This document shows, piece after piece, positions 6,353 to 13,100 of a stretch of 28,482 bases of DNA. How positions within the stretch are numbered: the stretch's first letter is position 1; each line of letters opens with the position of its first letter. The translations under genes and the position numbers were made by a program. The notes under the pieces are model-generated. The model ran no database searches. It worked only from the letters and a program-made list of their open reading frames with translations, and was not told the DNA's origin. The stretch comes from an uncultured Rikenellaceae bacterium. Its GTDB lineage: Bacteria; Bacteroidota; Bacteroidia; Bacteroidales; Rikenellaceae. The DNA is taken from the NCBI GenBank assembly GCA_947074135.1, contig CAMTOL010000001.1, positions 1-28,482 of the forward strand. The letters are read 5' to 3'.

Positions 6353-6373
6353 CAGAGCAAAAGATAAGAGCTA

Positions 6374-6724
6374 CTATTCTTTGTTGCTTTTTGGTGCAGC
6401 TATAATGTGAGGAGGCGTGGTGGGAAGTATCAACTGAAGATTGAACTTCTTGATTAGCTCCTCTATATTTTGTTGGCGAGTCAACTGCTGCCTCACCGCC
6501 GAAGTTGTAGCCGATATGGTGCGCAGTTTTGTTATCTCGTTGGTCAACTTCTCAATCTGATTGTGTTTGCGCTGAACTGTAAACCCAATAGCCATATAGA
6601 TAATCATCAACAAACCCACAAAACCAACAATAGGCAATCGGCGGATAAAACGTTCGTTAGAGAGAACGCTACCCGAAAATATACTCTTTGCCGATATTTT
6701 TCTTGTTTTCTTCTTGTTAGACAT
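6374..6724 (-). CDS. ftsL: FtsL-like cell division protein
   Basis: A 116-residue bitopic membrane protein: basic N-terminus (about 1-28), one membrane segment (about 31-50, IVGFVGLLMIIYMAIGFTV), then a periplasmic coiled-coil-like stretch (HNQIEKLTNEITKLR...). This is the architecture of FtsL, which joins FtsB and FtsQ in the division complex. I chose the start at 6724 (MSNKKKTRK). The longer frame to 6778 would overlap the end of rsmH by 32 nt and add residues atypical of the family. The 22-nt spacing after rsmH matches the canonical order rsmH-ftsL of the division/cell-wall cluster. Unusually the cluster stops here: no ftsI, murE or mraY follows, and the next gene is convergent. FtsL is poorly conserved, so much of the call rests on position and topology. 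Confidence 0.8.
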   Translation of the reverse strand: MSNKKKTRKISAKSIFSGSVLSNERFIRRLPIVGFVGLLMIIYMAIGFTVQRKHNQIEKLTNEITKLRTISATTSAVRQQLTRQQNIEELIKKFNLQLILPTTPPHIIAAPKSNKE

Positions 6725-6746
6725 TGCTGAGTGCTTTTGTAAACAA

Positions 6747-7637
6747 CTATATCTTTGTCGCAGCCCTAAGTTTTGCACTGCGTGAACGCGGATTCAGCTC
6801 TACCTCCTCAGGCGTCGGCTCAACTGCTTTACGAGTTGTAGCCTCAAAAGGAGTCAAAACCTTGCCATAAAAATCCTTCTCAATCTTCCCTTCGAAATTT
6901 CCACTACGAATGAAGTTTTTTACTAACCTATCCTCCAACGAGTGATACGAAATAACCGAAAGCGAACCTCCAACTGCCAATATCTCAAGGGCACCATTTA
7001 ACATCATTTCAAGCGCCAACATCTCGCCATTAACCTCAATACGAAGTGCTTGAAATATCTTCGAAAGTGACTTTGTGCGCGCATTGCGTTCAATTGTGCG
7101 CTCAACTGCCGATATCAGTTCCGTAGTTGTGGCGATAGGACGTGCTGCCTCAATTAACTTTGCAACTTTAAAGGGATTTTTAACCTCGCCATAACGACCA
7201 AGAAGCGTAGCAAGTCGCTCCAACTCATAGTTATTGACAATATCGGCTGCTGTCAGCGAACCGCTCTTATTCATTCGCATATCGAGCGGTTGTTCGTCGA
7301 AACGAAACGAGAAACCGCGTTCTGGCGTATCGAAATGGTGAGAACTAACTCCCAAGTCCGCCAAAACTCCATCAACACGCTCAATGCCCATAGCTCTAAG
7401 ACAAGGGCGAATAAATCTAAAATTGTTATGAACAAGCGTAAAACGTTTGTCATCAATCACATTTGATAGAGCATCAACATCTTGGTCGAACGAAATCAAA
7501 CGACCTTTGCTTCCAAGTCTGCTCAAAATCTCACGACTATGACCTCCTCCACCAAAGGTTACATCGACATATATCCCATCTTTTTTGATGTCCAATAGAT
7601 CAACGCTCTGTTCTAATAATACTGCTTTATGATACAT
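6747..7637 (-). CDS. rsmH: 16S rRNA (cytosine-1402-N4)-methyltransferase
   Basis: Methylates N4 of C1402 in the decoding centre of 16S rRNA, using S-adenosylmethionine. The 296-residue protein starts MYHKAVLLEQSVDLL, as in the family. It has the SAM-binding VTFGGGGHS (26-34), an acidic ribose-binding FDQDVDAL, a central helical insert, the ADLGVSSHHFD segment, and the C-terminal ISYHSLEDRLVKNFI signature. It is first in the rsmH-ftsL pair. mraZ, which usually precedes it in this cluster, is absent; the upstream neighbour is a divergent acyltransferase. A -7 box (7643-7650) ends only 5 nt before the start codon, so its mRNA may be leaderless. Confidence 0.96.
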   Translation of the reverse strand: MYHKAVLLEQSVDLLDIKKDGIYVDVTFGGGGHSREILSRLGSKGRLISFDQDVDALSNVIDDKRFTLVHNNFRFIRPCLRAMGIERVDGVLADLGVSSHHFDTPERGFSFRFDEQPLDMRMNKSGSLTAADIVNNYELERLATLLGRYGEVKNPFKVAKLIEAARPIATTTELISAVERTIERNARTKSLSKIFQALRIEVNGEMLALEMMLNGALEILAVGGSLSVISYHSLEDRLVKNFIRSGNFEGKIEKDFYGKVLTPFEATTRKAVEPTPEEVELNPRSRSAKLRAATKI

Positions 7638-7642
7638 AGGTG

Positions 7643-7650
7643 CAAAATTA
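7643..7650 (-). promoter_or_regulatory. -7 box (TAATTTTG) for rsmH, possibly leaderless
   Basis: On the minus strand TAATTTTG matches TAnnTTTG and is separated from the rsmH ATG by CACCT only. At the SRP RNA gene the 5' end lies 6-7 nt after the box. By that ruler rsmH transcription would start at or next to the AUG. Confidence 0.5.
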
Positions 7651-7661
7651 ATAATTTTTGT

Positions 7662-7669
7662 TAACTTTG
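7662..7669 (+). promoter_or_regulatory. -7 box (TAACTTTG) for the acyltransferase operon
   Basis: An exact match to TAnnTTTG on the plus strand, 63 nt before the chosen start codon at 7733. It supports that start over the longer frame beginning at 7658, which would start upstream of the box. It is divergent from the rsmH box 12 nt away. Confidence 0.65.
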
Positions 7670-7732
7670 TGTTGTTCTAGTAACTCATTAAGAGTAAAAA
7701 AAACAAAAATAGCTGTAATAAAGTCTCTCGAA

Positions 7733-8566
7733 ATGGCTGAATTTAAGAGTGTTAGACTTGATGTAGGTAAAGTTCTTAAAGATAAAAATCCTAAACTGGC
7801 TCGTTTTGTGCCTCGATTTGTTGTGGGGTGGGTCGAAAGCCTTATAAAAGCAAAAAAACATAACGAAATACTTGCTCTTTATGAGCATCGTGAACCGTAC
7901 GGTTTTATTGATGGTGCATTAGAAAATATTGGGGTAAGATATTCACTTTATGGTGTAGAGAATATTCCAGCCGACGGTAAGATACTATTTGCTGCTAACC
8001 ATCCGTTAGGAGGTGTGGACGGAATGATACTCGCAACTGCAATTCACAACATTAGACCTGACGTAAAATTGATAGTCAACGACATATTGCTCAATATTGA
8101 ACCTATTAAACCTATCTTTGTGGGTGTCAACAAACACGGTGCTCAAGCATCGGAACTTTCTCAAAAAATGGAGGAGCTTTATAACTCAATAAACCCGATT
8201 ATTAACTTTCCTGCGGGGTTGTGTTCAAGATTGGGCAAGAAAGGGACTATTGTCGATTTGCCTTGGAAACCTAGCTATATAACCAAATGTATGAAAAGCG
8301 AACGGGTGGTTATTCCTACCTTTGTGGAGGCACGAAATTCTAAATTCTTTTATCGTTTCGCCCGTTTTCGCAAGTGGATAGGTATTAAAGCAAATTTGGA
8401 GATGGTACTACTACCTCGCGAGGTATTTTTTCAACAGGGGAGAGAGGTCAAGATATACTTTGGTGAGCCAATAGTTATTGACAACTCCAAGACAGTAAAA
8501 GATTGGAATAATTATATTAGAGAAAAGGTTTACGGATTTAAAGAACTAACGATATTCAATTCATAA
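7733..8566 (+). CDS. PlsC-like O-acyltransferase, GlsA-like
   Basis: A 277-residue lysophospholipid-acyltransferase-family protein. It has the catalytic motif AANHPLGGVDG (88-97; His90 and Asp96, spacing HX5D rather than the textbook HX4D), a central NFPAG block like the substrate-binding motif, and VVIPTFVEA. No signal peptide or strong membrane segment is seen, so it probably binds the inner face of the membrane peripherally. The next gene encodes a GNAT-type N-acyltransferase. In Bacteroides thetaiotaomicron an equivalent adjacent pair (glsB and glsA) makes glycine lipids: the N-acyltransferase acylates glycine with a 3-hydroxy fatty acid and this enzyme adds the second acyl chain. The same role is inferred here. 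A general 1-acylglycerol-phosphate acyltransferase is the alternative. Start chosen at MAEFKSV (7733), which follows the promoter box. Confidence 0.8.
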   Translation: MAEFKSVRLDVGKVLKDKNPKLARFVPRFVVGWVESLIKAKKHNEILALYEHREPYGFIDGALENIGVRYSLYGVENIPADGKILFAANHPLGGVDGMILATAIHNIRPDVKLIVNDILLNIEPIKPIFVGVNKHGAQASELSQKMEELYNSINPIINFPAGLCSRLGKKGTIVDLPWKPSYITKCMKSERVVIPTFVEARNSKFFYRFARFRKWIGIKANLEMVLLPREVFFQQGREVKIYFGEPIVIDNSKTVKDWNNYIREKVYGFKELTIFNS

Positions 8567-8672
8567 TTATTAGTTTATTTTAAAAATTAATTAACTTTAA
8601 TAGCAATAAATCAGCGTATCTAGGATAGAACTAAGTTATGAATTATAAAAAGAGGCATATTATAGAAATTAG

Positions 8673-9590
8673 ATGGAAAAATTGATTGAAAGAGTAGATA
8701 GAGAGCTGCTCAAAGCAGAAATGACTGACCAATTATTTCTGCGCAACACGAATAAAGCAGGAAATAAGATATACGTCTTTAAAGCGGCTCAAGCTCCTAA
8801 TTTGATGAGAGAAATAGGGCGACTACGTGAAGAGGCTTTTCGAAATGCTGGTGGTGGAACTGGGAAAGAGGTTGATATTGACGACTACGATATCCATCCA
8901 GAGGGTTACTTTCAACTCATTGTCTGGGATCCGCAGCTCGAAGAGATACTTGGCGGTTATCGCTATATAATACCTCGTTCATCTAATCCAAAATGCCTCT
9001 CGACTGAGCACTATTTTGATTTCTCAGACAAATTCAGAAAAAAATATCTACCATATACAATGGAGCTCGGACGTTCGTTTGTTCAGACAAAATATCAGGC
9101 CACAGGCTCTCTTAAAGCACTTTTTGCACTAGACAATCTTTGGGATGGACTTGGAACAGTAGTTAGTCGCAACCCTGACATAAAGTATCTGTTTGGAAAA
9201 GTGACTATGTATGGCGAATACAATGTCGAAGCTCGTAATATGTTGATTTACTTCCTCCAAAAATATTTCCCAGACAGAGATGGGCTGATGAAGACTCGTT
9301 ATCCTGCTAATTTTCAGATTGATGAGAACGAGATGAGGGCTATTTTTGTAGGTCGCGATTATGTTGAGAACTACAAGATATTATCTCGAATTGTTCGAAA
9401 TTTCGAAGAGGTTATTCCTCCGCTCATTAACGCTTATATGAGTCTTTCGCCAACGATGAAAGTATTTGAAACTGCTGTGAACCACGATTTTGGAAACGTT
9501 GAGGAGACAGGCATTATAATTACGATTGGTGATTTGTATAAAGAGAAGGTTGCACGTCATTTCGAACCAGACTTTCTAGATTGTTTATAA
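8673..9590 (+). CDS. GNAT-type N-acyltransferase, GlsB-like
   Basis: A 305-residue protein of the hemolysin-like/OlsB acyltransferase family (GNAT fold). Recognisable features are LREEAFRNAGGGTGKEVDIDDYD (about 50-72), ILGGYRYIIPRS (about 90-101), and MELGRSFVQTKYQ (about 129-141), which carries the ELGRSFV motif typical of this family. Related enzymes move a 3-hydroxyacyl group from acyl-ACP to the amino group of ornithine (OlsB) or glycine (GlsB). In Bacteroidota, pairing with a PlsC-like O-acyltransferase, as here, is the glycine-lipid arrangement. The gap to the upstream partner is 106 nt, AT-rich and without an obvious terminator; the exonuclease gene follows after 19 nt. The specific amino acid acceptor is inferred, not seen. 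Confidence 0.82.
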   Translation: MEKLIERVDRELLKAEMTDQLFLRNTNKAGNKIYVFKAAQAPNLMREIGRLREEAFRNAGGGTGKEVDIDDYDIHPEGYFQLIVWDPQLEEILGGYRYIIPRSSNPKCLSTEHYFDFSDKFRKKYLPYTMELGRSFVQTKYQATGSLKALFALDNLWDGLGTVVSRNPDIKYLFGKVTMYGEYNVEARNMLIYFLQKYFPDRDGLMKTRYPANFQIDENEMRAIFVGRDYVENYKILSRIVRNFEEVIPPLINAYMSLSPTMKVFETAVNHDFGNVEETGIIITIGDLYKEKVARHFEPDFLDCL

Positions 9591-9609
9591 TTATTAGCTC
9601 TGTTTTCTT

Positions 9610-10185
9610 GTGTCATATCAAAGTAACATAAGCAACGACGAGGTTGCAGCTACACCACAAGGTAGCTTTGATGGGCAAATTCTGATTGTCGATAATGCCG
9701 AGTCTATGCTAAAAGCAGAGAAACTACTTAGCGGCTGCTCTATTCTAGGCTTTGATACTGAAACTCGTCCCTCTTTTAGCAAGAACGTGCACCACAGCCT
9801 ATCACTACTTCAGCTTTCGACACAAAAAGCAGCTCTGTTATTTCGCGTAAAACAATTTCCGCTCTCCGACAAGATAGTTAGAGTATTGGAAGATAAAGAT
9901 GTGCTGAAAATTGGCGCTGCAATTCGTGACGACATTAAGTCACTCAACAAAGTAGCTCCGTTCGAGGCTGCTGGTTTTATTGATTTACAGACAATTATCT
10001 ACAAGTGGGGTATAGAGGAGAAGAGTGTTCGAAAAATGGCGGCCATTGTTCTTGGGATTAGGGTTAGCAAAGCGCAACGACTGAGTAATTGGGACGCAAC
10101 AAAACTTACTACAGCCCAGATGGAGTATGCTGCAACTGACGCTTGGGTATGCAGAGAGATATATCTGAAACTGAACAGCAAATAG
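9610..10185 (+). CDS. 3'-5' exonuclease domain protein, RNase D-like (DEDDy)
   Basis: A single-domain 191-residue exonuclease of the RNase D/WRN type. Motif I is GFDTETRPSF (Asp49, Glu51), motif II is IGAAIRDDIKSL with its catalytic Asp, and motif III is YAATDAWVCREIY, the YxxxD form that defines the DEDDy subclass. It lacks the HRDC domains of full-length RNase D. Such small proteins are widespread in Bacteroidota; substrate (RNA or DNA) is unknown. The start is a GTG at 9610, 19 nt after the upstream stop. The first in-frame ATG is at residue 33 and would cut into the domain, so GTG is preferred. It is probably co-transcribed with the acyltransferases. Confidence 0.85.
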   Translation: MSYQSNISNDEVAATPQGSFDGQILIVDNAESMLKAEKLLSGCSILGFDTETRPSFSKNVHHSLSLLQLSTQKAALLFRVKQFPLSDKIVRVLEDKDVLKIGAAIRDDIKSLNKVAPFEAAGFIDLQTIIYKWGIEEKSVRKMAAIVLGIRVSKAQRLSNWDATKLTTAQMEYAATDAWVCREIYLKLNSK

Positions 10186-10209
10186 TTTTTACTCTATTGC
10201 CAATGGACA

Positions 10210-10258
10210 ATGATAAATGTTTAATCTAACGGTTTGTTAATTCTTAGTCATTTATCAT
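10210..10258. terminator. Possible bidirectional hairpin between convergent genes
   Basis: ATGATAAATG (10210-10219) and CATTTATCAT (10249-10258) are perfect 10-bp complements with a 29-nt loop. They lie in the 79-nt gap between convergent genes. The stem is AT-rich and has no long T-run on either strand, so termination efficiency is doubtful. Confidence 0.4.
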
Positions 10259-10264
10259 CTTTAA

Positions 10265-12328
10265 TTACAAGAGTTCCACCTCGATACGATCATAATACCC
10301 CTCAGTTGAAAGCGCCTCTATAACATTTATTCCTTGTTTTAGAGTACAATTTTCGAATACAAAAGTGCCATAACCATCATTTTTAACCATTTTGATTGTG
10401 CTATCATTGATAGTCAATGTCACTTCGTCGCACGTTGAGAACACTTTGATTGTCTGTTTTTTATTATTTCTTTCATAGAAACGACGTCCAGTTATATAGA
10501 CAAATGGATCATTTTTGTTCCAGTTCGCTTTATAGAAATAGAAAGCATCTTTTTTAACAGCTCTATCAAAGGTAACTAGACCTTGGTCATTAATCCCAGG
10601 GCGGTCACCTTCGGTACGATAGGCCGAGCCCCAATCAAACATCGAGCTGATAAAAGTACCCCAGAACTGGTGTTTTGAGTTTATGGTTTTCCAATACTGT
10701 TCGTGAAAAAGCGTTTGCCACTCTTCGGGGTGCCAATATGAGTTCGCAACAGGTTTGATGGTAGAGTCTTGGTGCTGATATATGCTACCACCTGCACCAT
10801 ATTCGCTCAGTGCAACTTTAAGTCGTGGAAAATCGCGACGAACTGATGTCGCCCACCCCTCAATATTGCGAGGCATTCCAGCTCCACTCCAACCAATATA
10901 TTGATTAAAGCCAATTAAATCTGTGATAAAATTTAATTCACCATCTTGGTTCGATGCCGCAACAGTTAATCGGTGAGGATCTTCGTTTTTGGCTAAGGTG
11001 TTTAACATCTTGACATAGCCAGAAGGGTCAACTCCACGCTGAGTCAGTTCATTGAACAATCCCCAAAACATTACAGATGGATTGTTATACTGCTGTTCGA
11101 TAAGCTCCATCAGCTGTTGTGTTCCATTCTCCTTGAACTCATCGCTGTCGTTAAAGCCAGTGTCACGATAACGTCCTGGTCCAACAAACGGAATTTCAGA
11201 CCAAACAATAATACCTGCTCTATCACAGAGTTCAATAAAGTATTTGTCTTGAGGATAGTGAGTTAGTCGGACAGCATTTACGCCCATCTCTTCCATCAGT
11301 TTGATATCTTGACGGTGGTTCTGAGGGTAAATCGCATTACCAAGCATCGCAACGTCTTGATGACGCGTAACACCTCGGAGTTGGTATGGTTCGCCATTAA
11401 GAATAAACTCATTTCGTTCGTTAACTTCAAAACTGCGAACACCGAAATATTCTCTAAGGCTATCCTTCTCAATGTTAATTTTCTTCGCTGAATTTTTACT
11501 CGCAGCACTTGCAGAATTGATTACAATATCGACACTATATAGATGAGGATCGATAGTTCCATTCCAGAGTCTAGGCTCATCAATATTAGCCCCCCACACG
11601 ACATCACTCTGCCCTCTCATATCAAATTTAATACGGCGGTATGTGCTGTCAACGATTGCCCCATCACTATTTCTTATTATCATCTCCACATCTCCACCTC
11701 GACCAGCAACCCCATCAATTTTTGCACTAATTGTCAACTTAGCTCTTTGATTATTGATTGAGGTAGTAGTTACTTTTATGCCCGATGAGGCGTAGTCACC
11801 TTGCGAGATATGGATAGTTGGAGTTACGATTAGTTCAACGTCACGATAGATGCCACCATATATATTGAAGTCACCAACAAGAGGCATAATATTGAGATCT
11901 TGAACATTAGAAACGCGAACCCACAAAAGATTGTTGCTGCCAAAATTAATATACTGAGTGATATCGAACCCAAAAGCAGTGTATCCGCCACTGTGCGAGC
12001 CCACTCTTTTGCCGTTTACATAGACTTCTGCACTCTCATTGACACCTTTGAACTTCAGGTATATCTTTTTGGTGTTTTGCCACTCTTTTGGTATTGACAT
12101 CTCTCGCAGATAGTTGCCAAGCATTCTTTTATAATCAGCTTTACCACTGAGTGCGTCAAGATTCCAGGTGTGAGGTATGTTGATAAGTTTGTTGCCACTA
12201 CCGTCGTTCAATAGCTCCCAGCCAGGAGTAAACGACCAACCTTTGTTTAAATTCTCAACAATACGTTGAGCTTTAGTTGAGGTACTAAAAATCAATAAAA
12301 GTGTGGTTAATAACAGTATTTTTCTCAT
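10265..12328 (-). CDS. Secreted glycoside hydrolase family 2 (beta-galactosidase-like)
   Basis: A 687-residue exported enzyme with a signal peptide (MRKILLLTTLLLIFSTSTKA, then Gln21), so probably periplasmic. Order: a jelly-roll sugar-binding domain (about 25-170, containing VNGKRVGSHSGGYTAF), an immunoglobulin-like domain (about 190-300), the TIM barrel (about 305-610), and a short C-terminal beta domain. Catalytic residues appear as Glu427 in FWGLFNEL (acid/base) and Glu509 in ALSEYGAGG (nucleophile), with the RGVTRHQD and NAVRLTHYP segments of GH2. Beta-galactosidase is the default; beta-glucuronidase or another GH2 activity cannot be excluded. It begins 10 nt after the futalosine hydrolase gene on the same strand and lacks susCD or regulator neighbours, so it is not in a typical polysaccharide utilization locus. 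Confidence 0.88.
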   Translation of the reverse strand: MRKILLLTTLLLIFSTSTKAQRIVENLNKGWSFTPGWELLNDGSGNKLINIPHTWNLDALSGKADYKRMLGNYLREMSIPKEWQNTKKIYLKFKGVNESAEVYVNGKRVGSHSGGYTAFGFDITQYINFGSNNLLWVRVSNVQDLNIMPLVGDFNIYGGIYRDVELIVTPTIHISQGDYASSGIKVTTTSINNQRAKLTISAKIDGVAGRGGDVEMIIRNSDGAIVDSTYRRIKFDMRGQSDVVWGANIDEPRLWNGTIDPHLYSVDIVINSASAASKNSAKKINIEKDSLREYFGVRSFEVNERNEFILNGEPYQLRGVTRHQDVAMLGNAIYPQNHRQDIKLMEEMGVNAVRLTHYPQDKYFIELCDRAGIIVWSEIPFVGPGRYRDTGFNDSDEFKENGTQQLMELIEQQYNNPSVMFWGLFNELTQRGVDPSGYVKMLNTLAKNEDPHRLTVAASNQDGELNFITDLIGFNQYIGWSGAGMPRNIEGWATSVRRDFPRLKVALSEYGAGGSIYQHQDSTIKPVANSYWHPEEWQTLFHEQYWKTINSKHQFWGTFISSMFDWGSAYRTEGDRPGINDQGLVTFDRAVKKDAFYFYKANWNKNDPFVYITGRRFYERNNKKQTIKVFSTCDEVTLTINDSTIKMVKNDGYGTFVFENCTLKQGINVIEALSTEGYYDRIEVELL

Positions 12329-12338
12329 CTCTGGTTTT

Positions 12339-12917
12339 CTATGTAGTTATTAATTTGTCTTCAATAATTGTTGATATCATATTACTCAACGACAATAATG
12401 CTTTATCGACCTGCCACTCATCTCTTGTTTGTGAGGTGTAGTTCGAAATCGAACGTATCTCAATAAACTTAACTCCTTTATAAGCAGCAGCAGCCATAAA
12501 GGCAGCCCCCTCCATACTCTCAACATCGGCACAACGCTCAAGTAGTGGGGTACAAGCAGTTGCAACGCTCTGCCCACTAACGACTCTTAGACCCTCGACA
12601 TAGTAATTGCTGCAATATTTCTCAGTATTAAATGCAACAAAACTCTCGGTTTCAACTCTGTACGCTCCCAAATCAGCCTCAAAATCGCTACCTACGACCA
12701 CCACCTCTCCAACACTCAATTCATCATTAATGGCTCCTGCAATACCAACCTGCACAACTATCTCTGGCGCATACCTGTCGATTGCATCAATTGTTGAGAT
12801 TGTCGTGCTAATTGCACCTATACCACTAATAACAATGGGGTAGCCATACCTTTGAGCAACATCTTGTATTGCATCTCTCTCAAGTTTGGTTGCAGTTATG
12901 AATACTATTTTTGGCAT
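12339..12917 (-). CDS. mqnB: Futalosine hydrolase
   Basis: Cleaves futalosine (or its 6-amino form) to dehypoxanthine futalosine in the futalosine route of menaquinone synthesis. The 192-residue protein has the nucleoside-phosphorylase fold with VQVGIAGA (55-62), the GEVVVVGSDFEADLG segment (70-84), ESMEGAAF (133-140), which carries the ribose-binding Met-Glu, and RSISNYTSQTRDEW (155-168), whose SNY..xRD.W pattern is characteristic of MqnB rather than of MTA/SAH nucleosidase. It implies that this organism uses the futalosine pathway rather than the classical Men pathway of Bacteroides. No other mqn gene lies in the window. A TATATTTG box lies 52 nt upstream. MTA/SAH nucleosidase is the main alternative. 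Confidence 0.82.
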   Translation of the reverse strand: MPKIVFITATKLERDAIQDVAQRYGYPIVISGIGAISTTISTIDAIDRYAPEIVVQVGIAGAINDELSVGEVVVVGSDFEADLGAYRVETESFVAFNTEKYCSNYYVEGLRVVSGQSVATACTPLLERCADVESMEGAAFMAAAAYKGVKFIEIRSISNYTSQTRDEWQVDKALLSLSNMISTIIEDKLITT

Positions 12918-12969
12918 ATTTTGTCAGTTTTTGGCAGTAAAATATGGCGTTATAACAACTAAATTAGGA

Positions 12970-12977
12970 CAAATATA
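12970..12977 (-). promoter_or_regulatory. -7 box (TATATTTG) for mqnB
   Basis: An exact TAnnTTTG match on the minus strand, 52 nt before the mqnB start. It drives mqnB and, through a 10-nt gap, probably the GH2 gene. Confidence 0.6.
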
Positions 12978-13000
12978 GACAAAAATTGTGACAAAGCCTA

Positions 13001-13017
13001 TTGGCACAGAAATTGTT
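13001..13017 (+). promoter_or_regulatory. Sigma-54-like promoter upstream of dnaK
   Basis: TTGGCAC (13001-13007), five bases, then TTGTT (13013-13017). This matches the -24/-12 sigma-54 consensus TTGGCACG-N4-TTGCW at correct spacing: GG at 13003-13004, then 10 bp, then GT in place of GC. Transcription would start near 13027, leaving a leader of about 74 nt. A weaker primary-sigma box (TAAGTTTA, 13071-13078, one mismatch) is an alternative. No bound activator site was identified. Confidence 0.5.
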
Positions 13018-13100
13018 GAAAGTAAAGTCGAAATTTGAGAGTATATCACTACAGATTTCGATCAAAGTTGTAAGTTTAATTTTAAAATATAATAGAAAAA

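Noticed and set aside
6725..6778. Upstream start for ftsL overlapping rsmH
   Set aside because: The added residues overlap the rsmH C-terminus by 32 nt; the start at 6724 gives the usual basic N-terminus.
7658..7732. Upstream start for the GlsA-like acyltransferase
   Set aside because: It would start before the promoter box at 7662-7669 and adds a Cys/Ser-rich stretch unlike the family.
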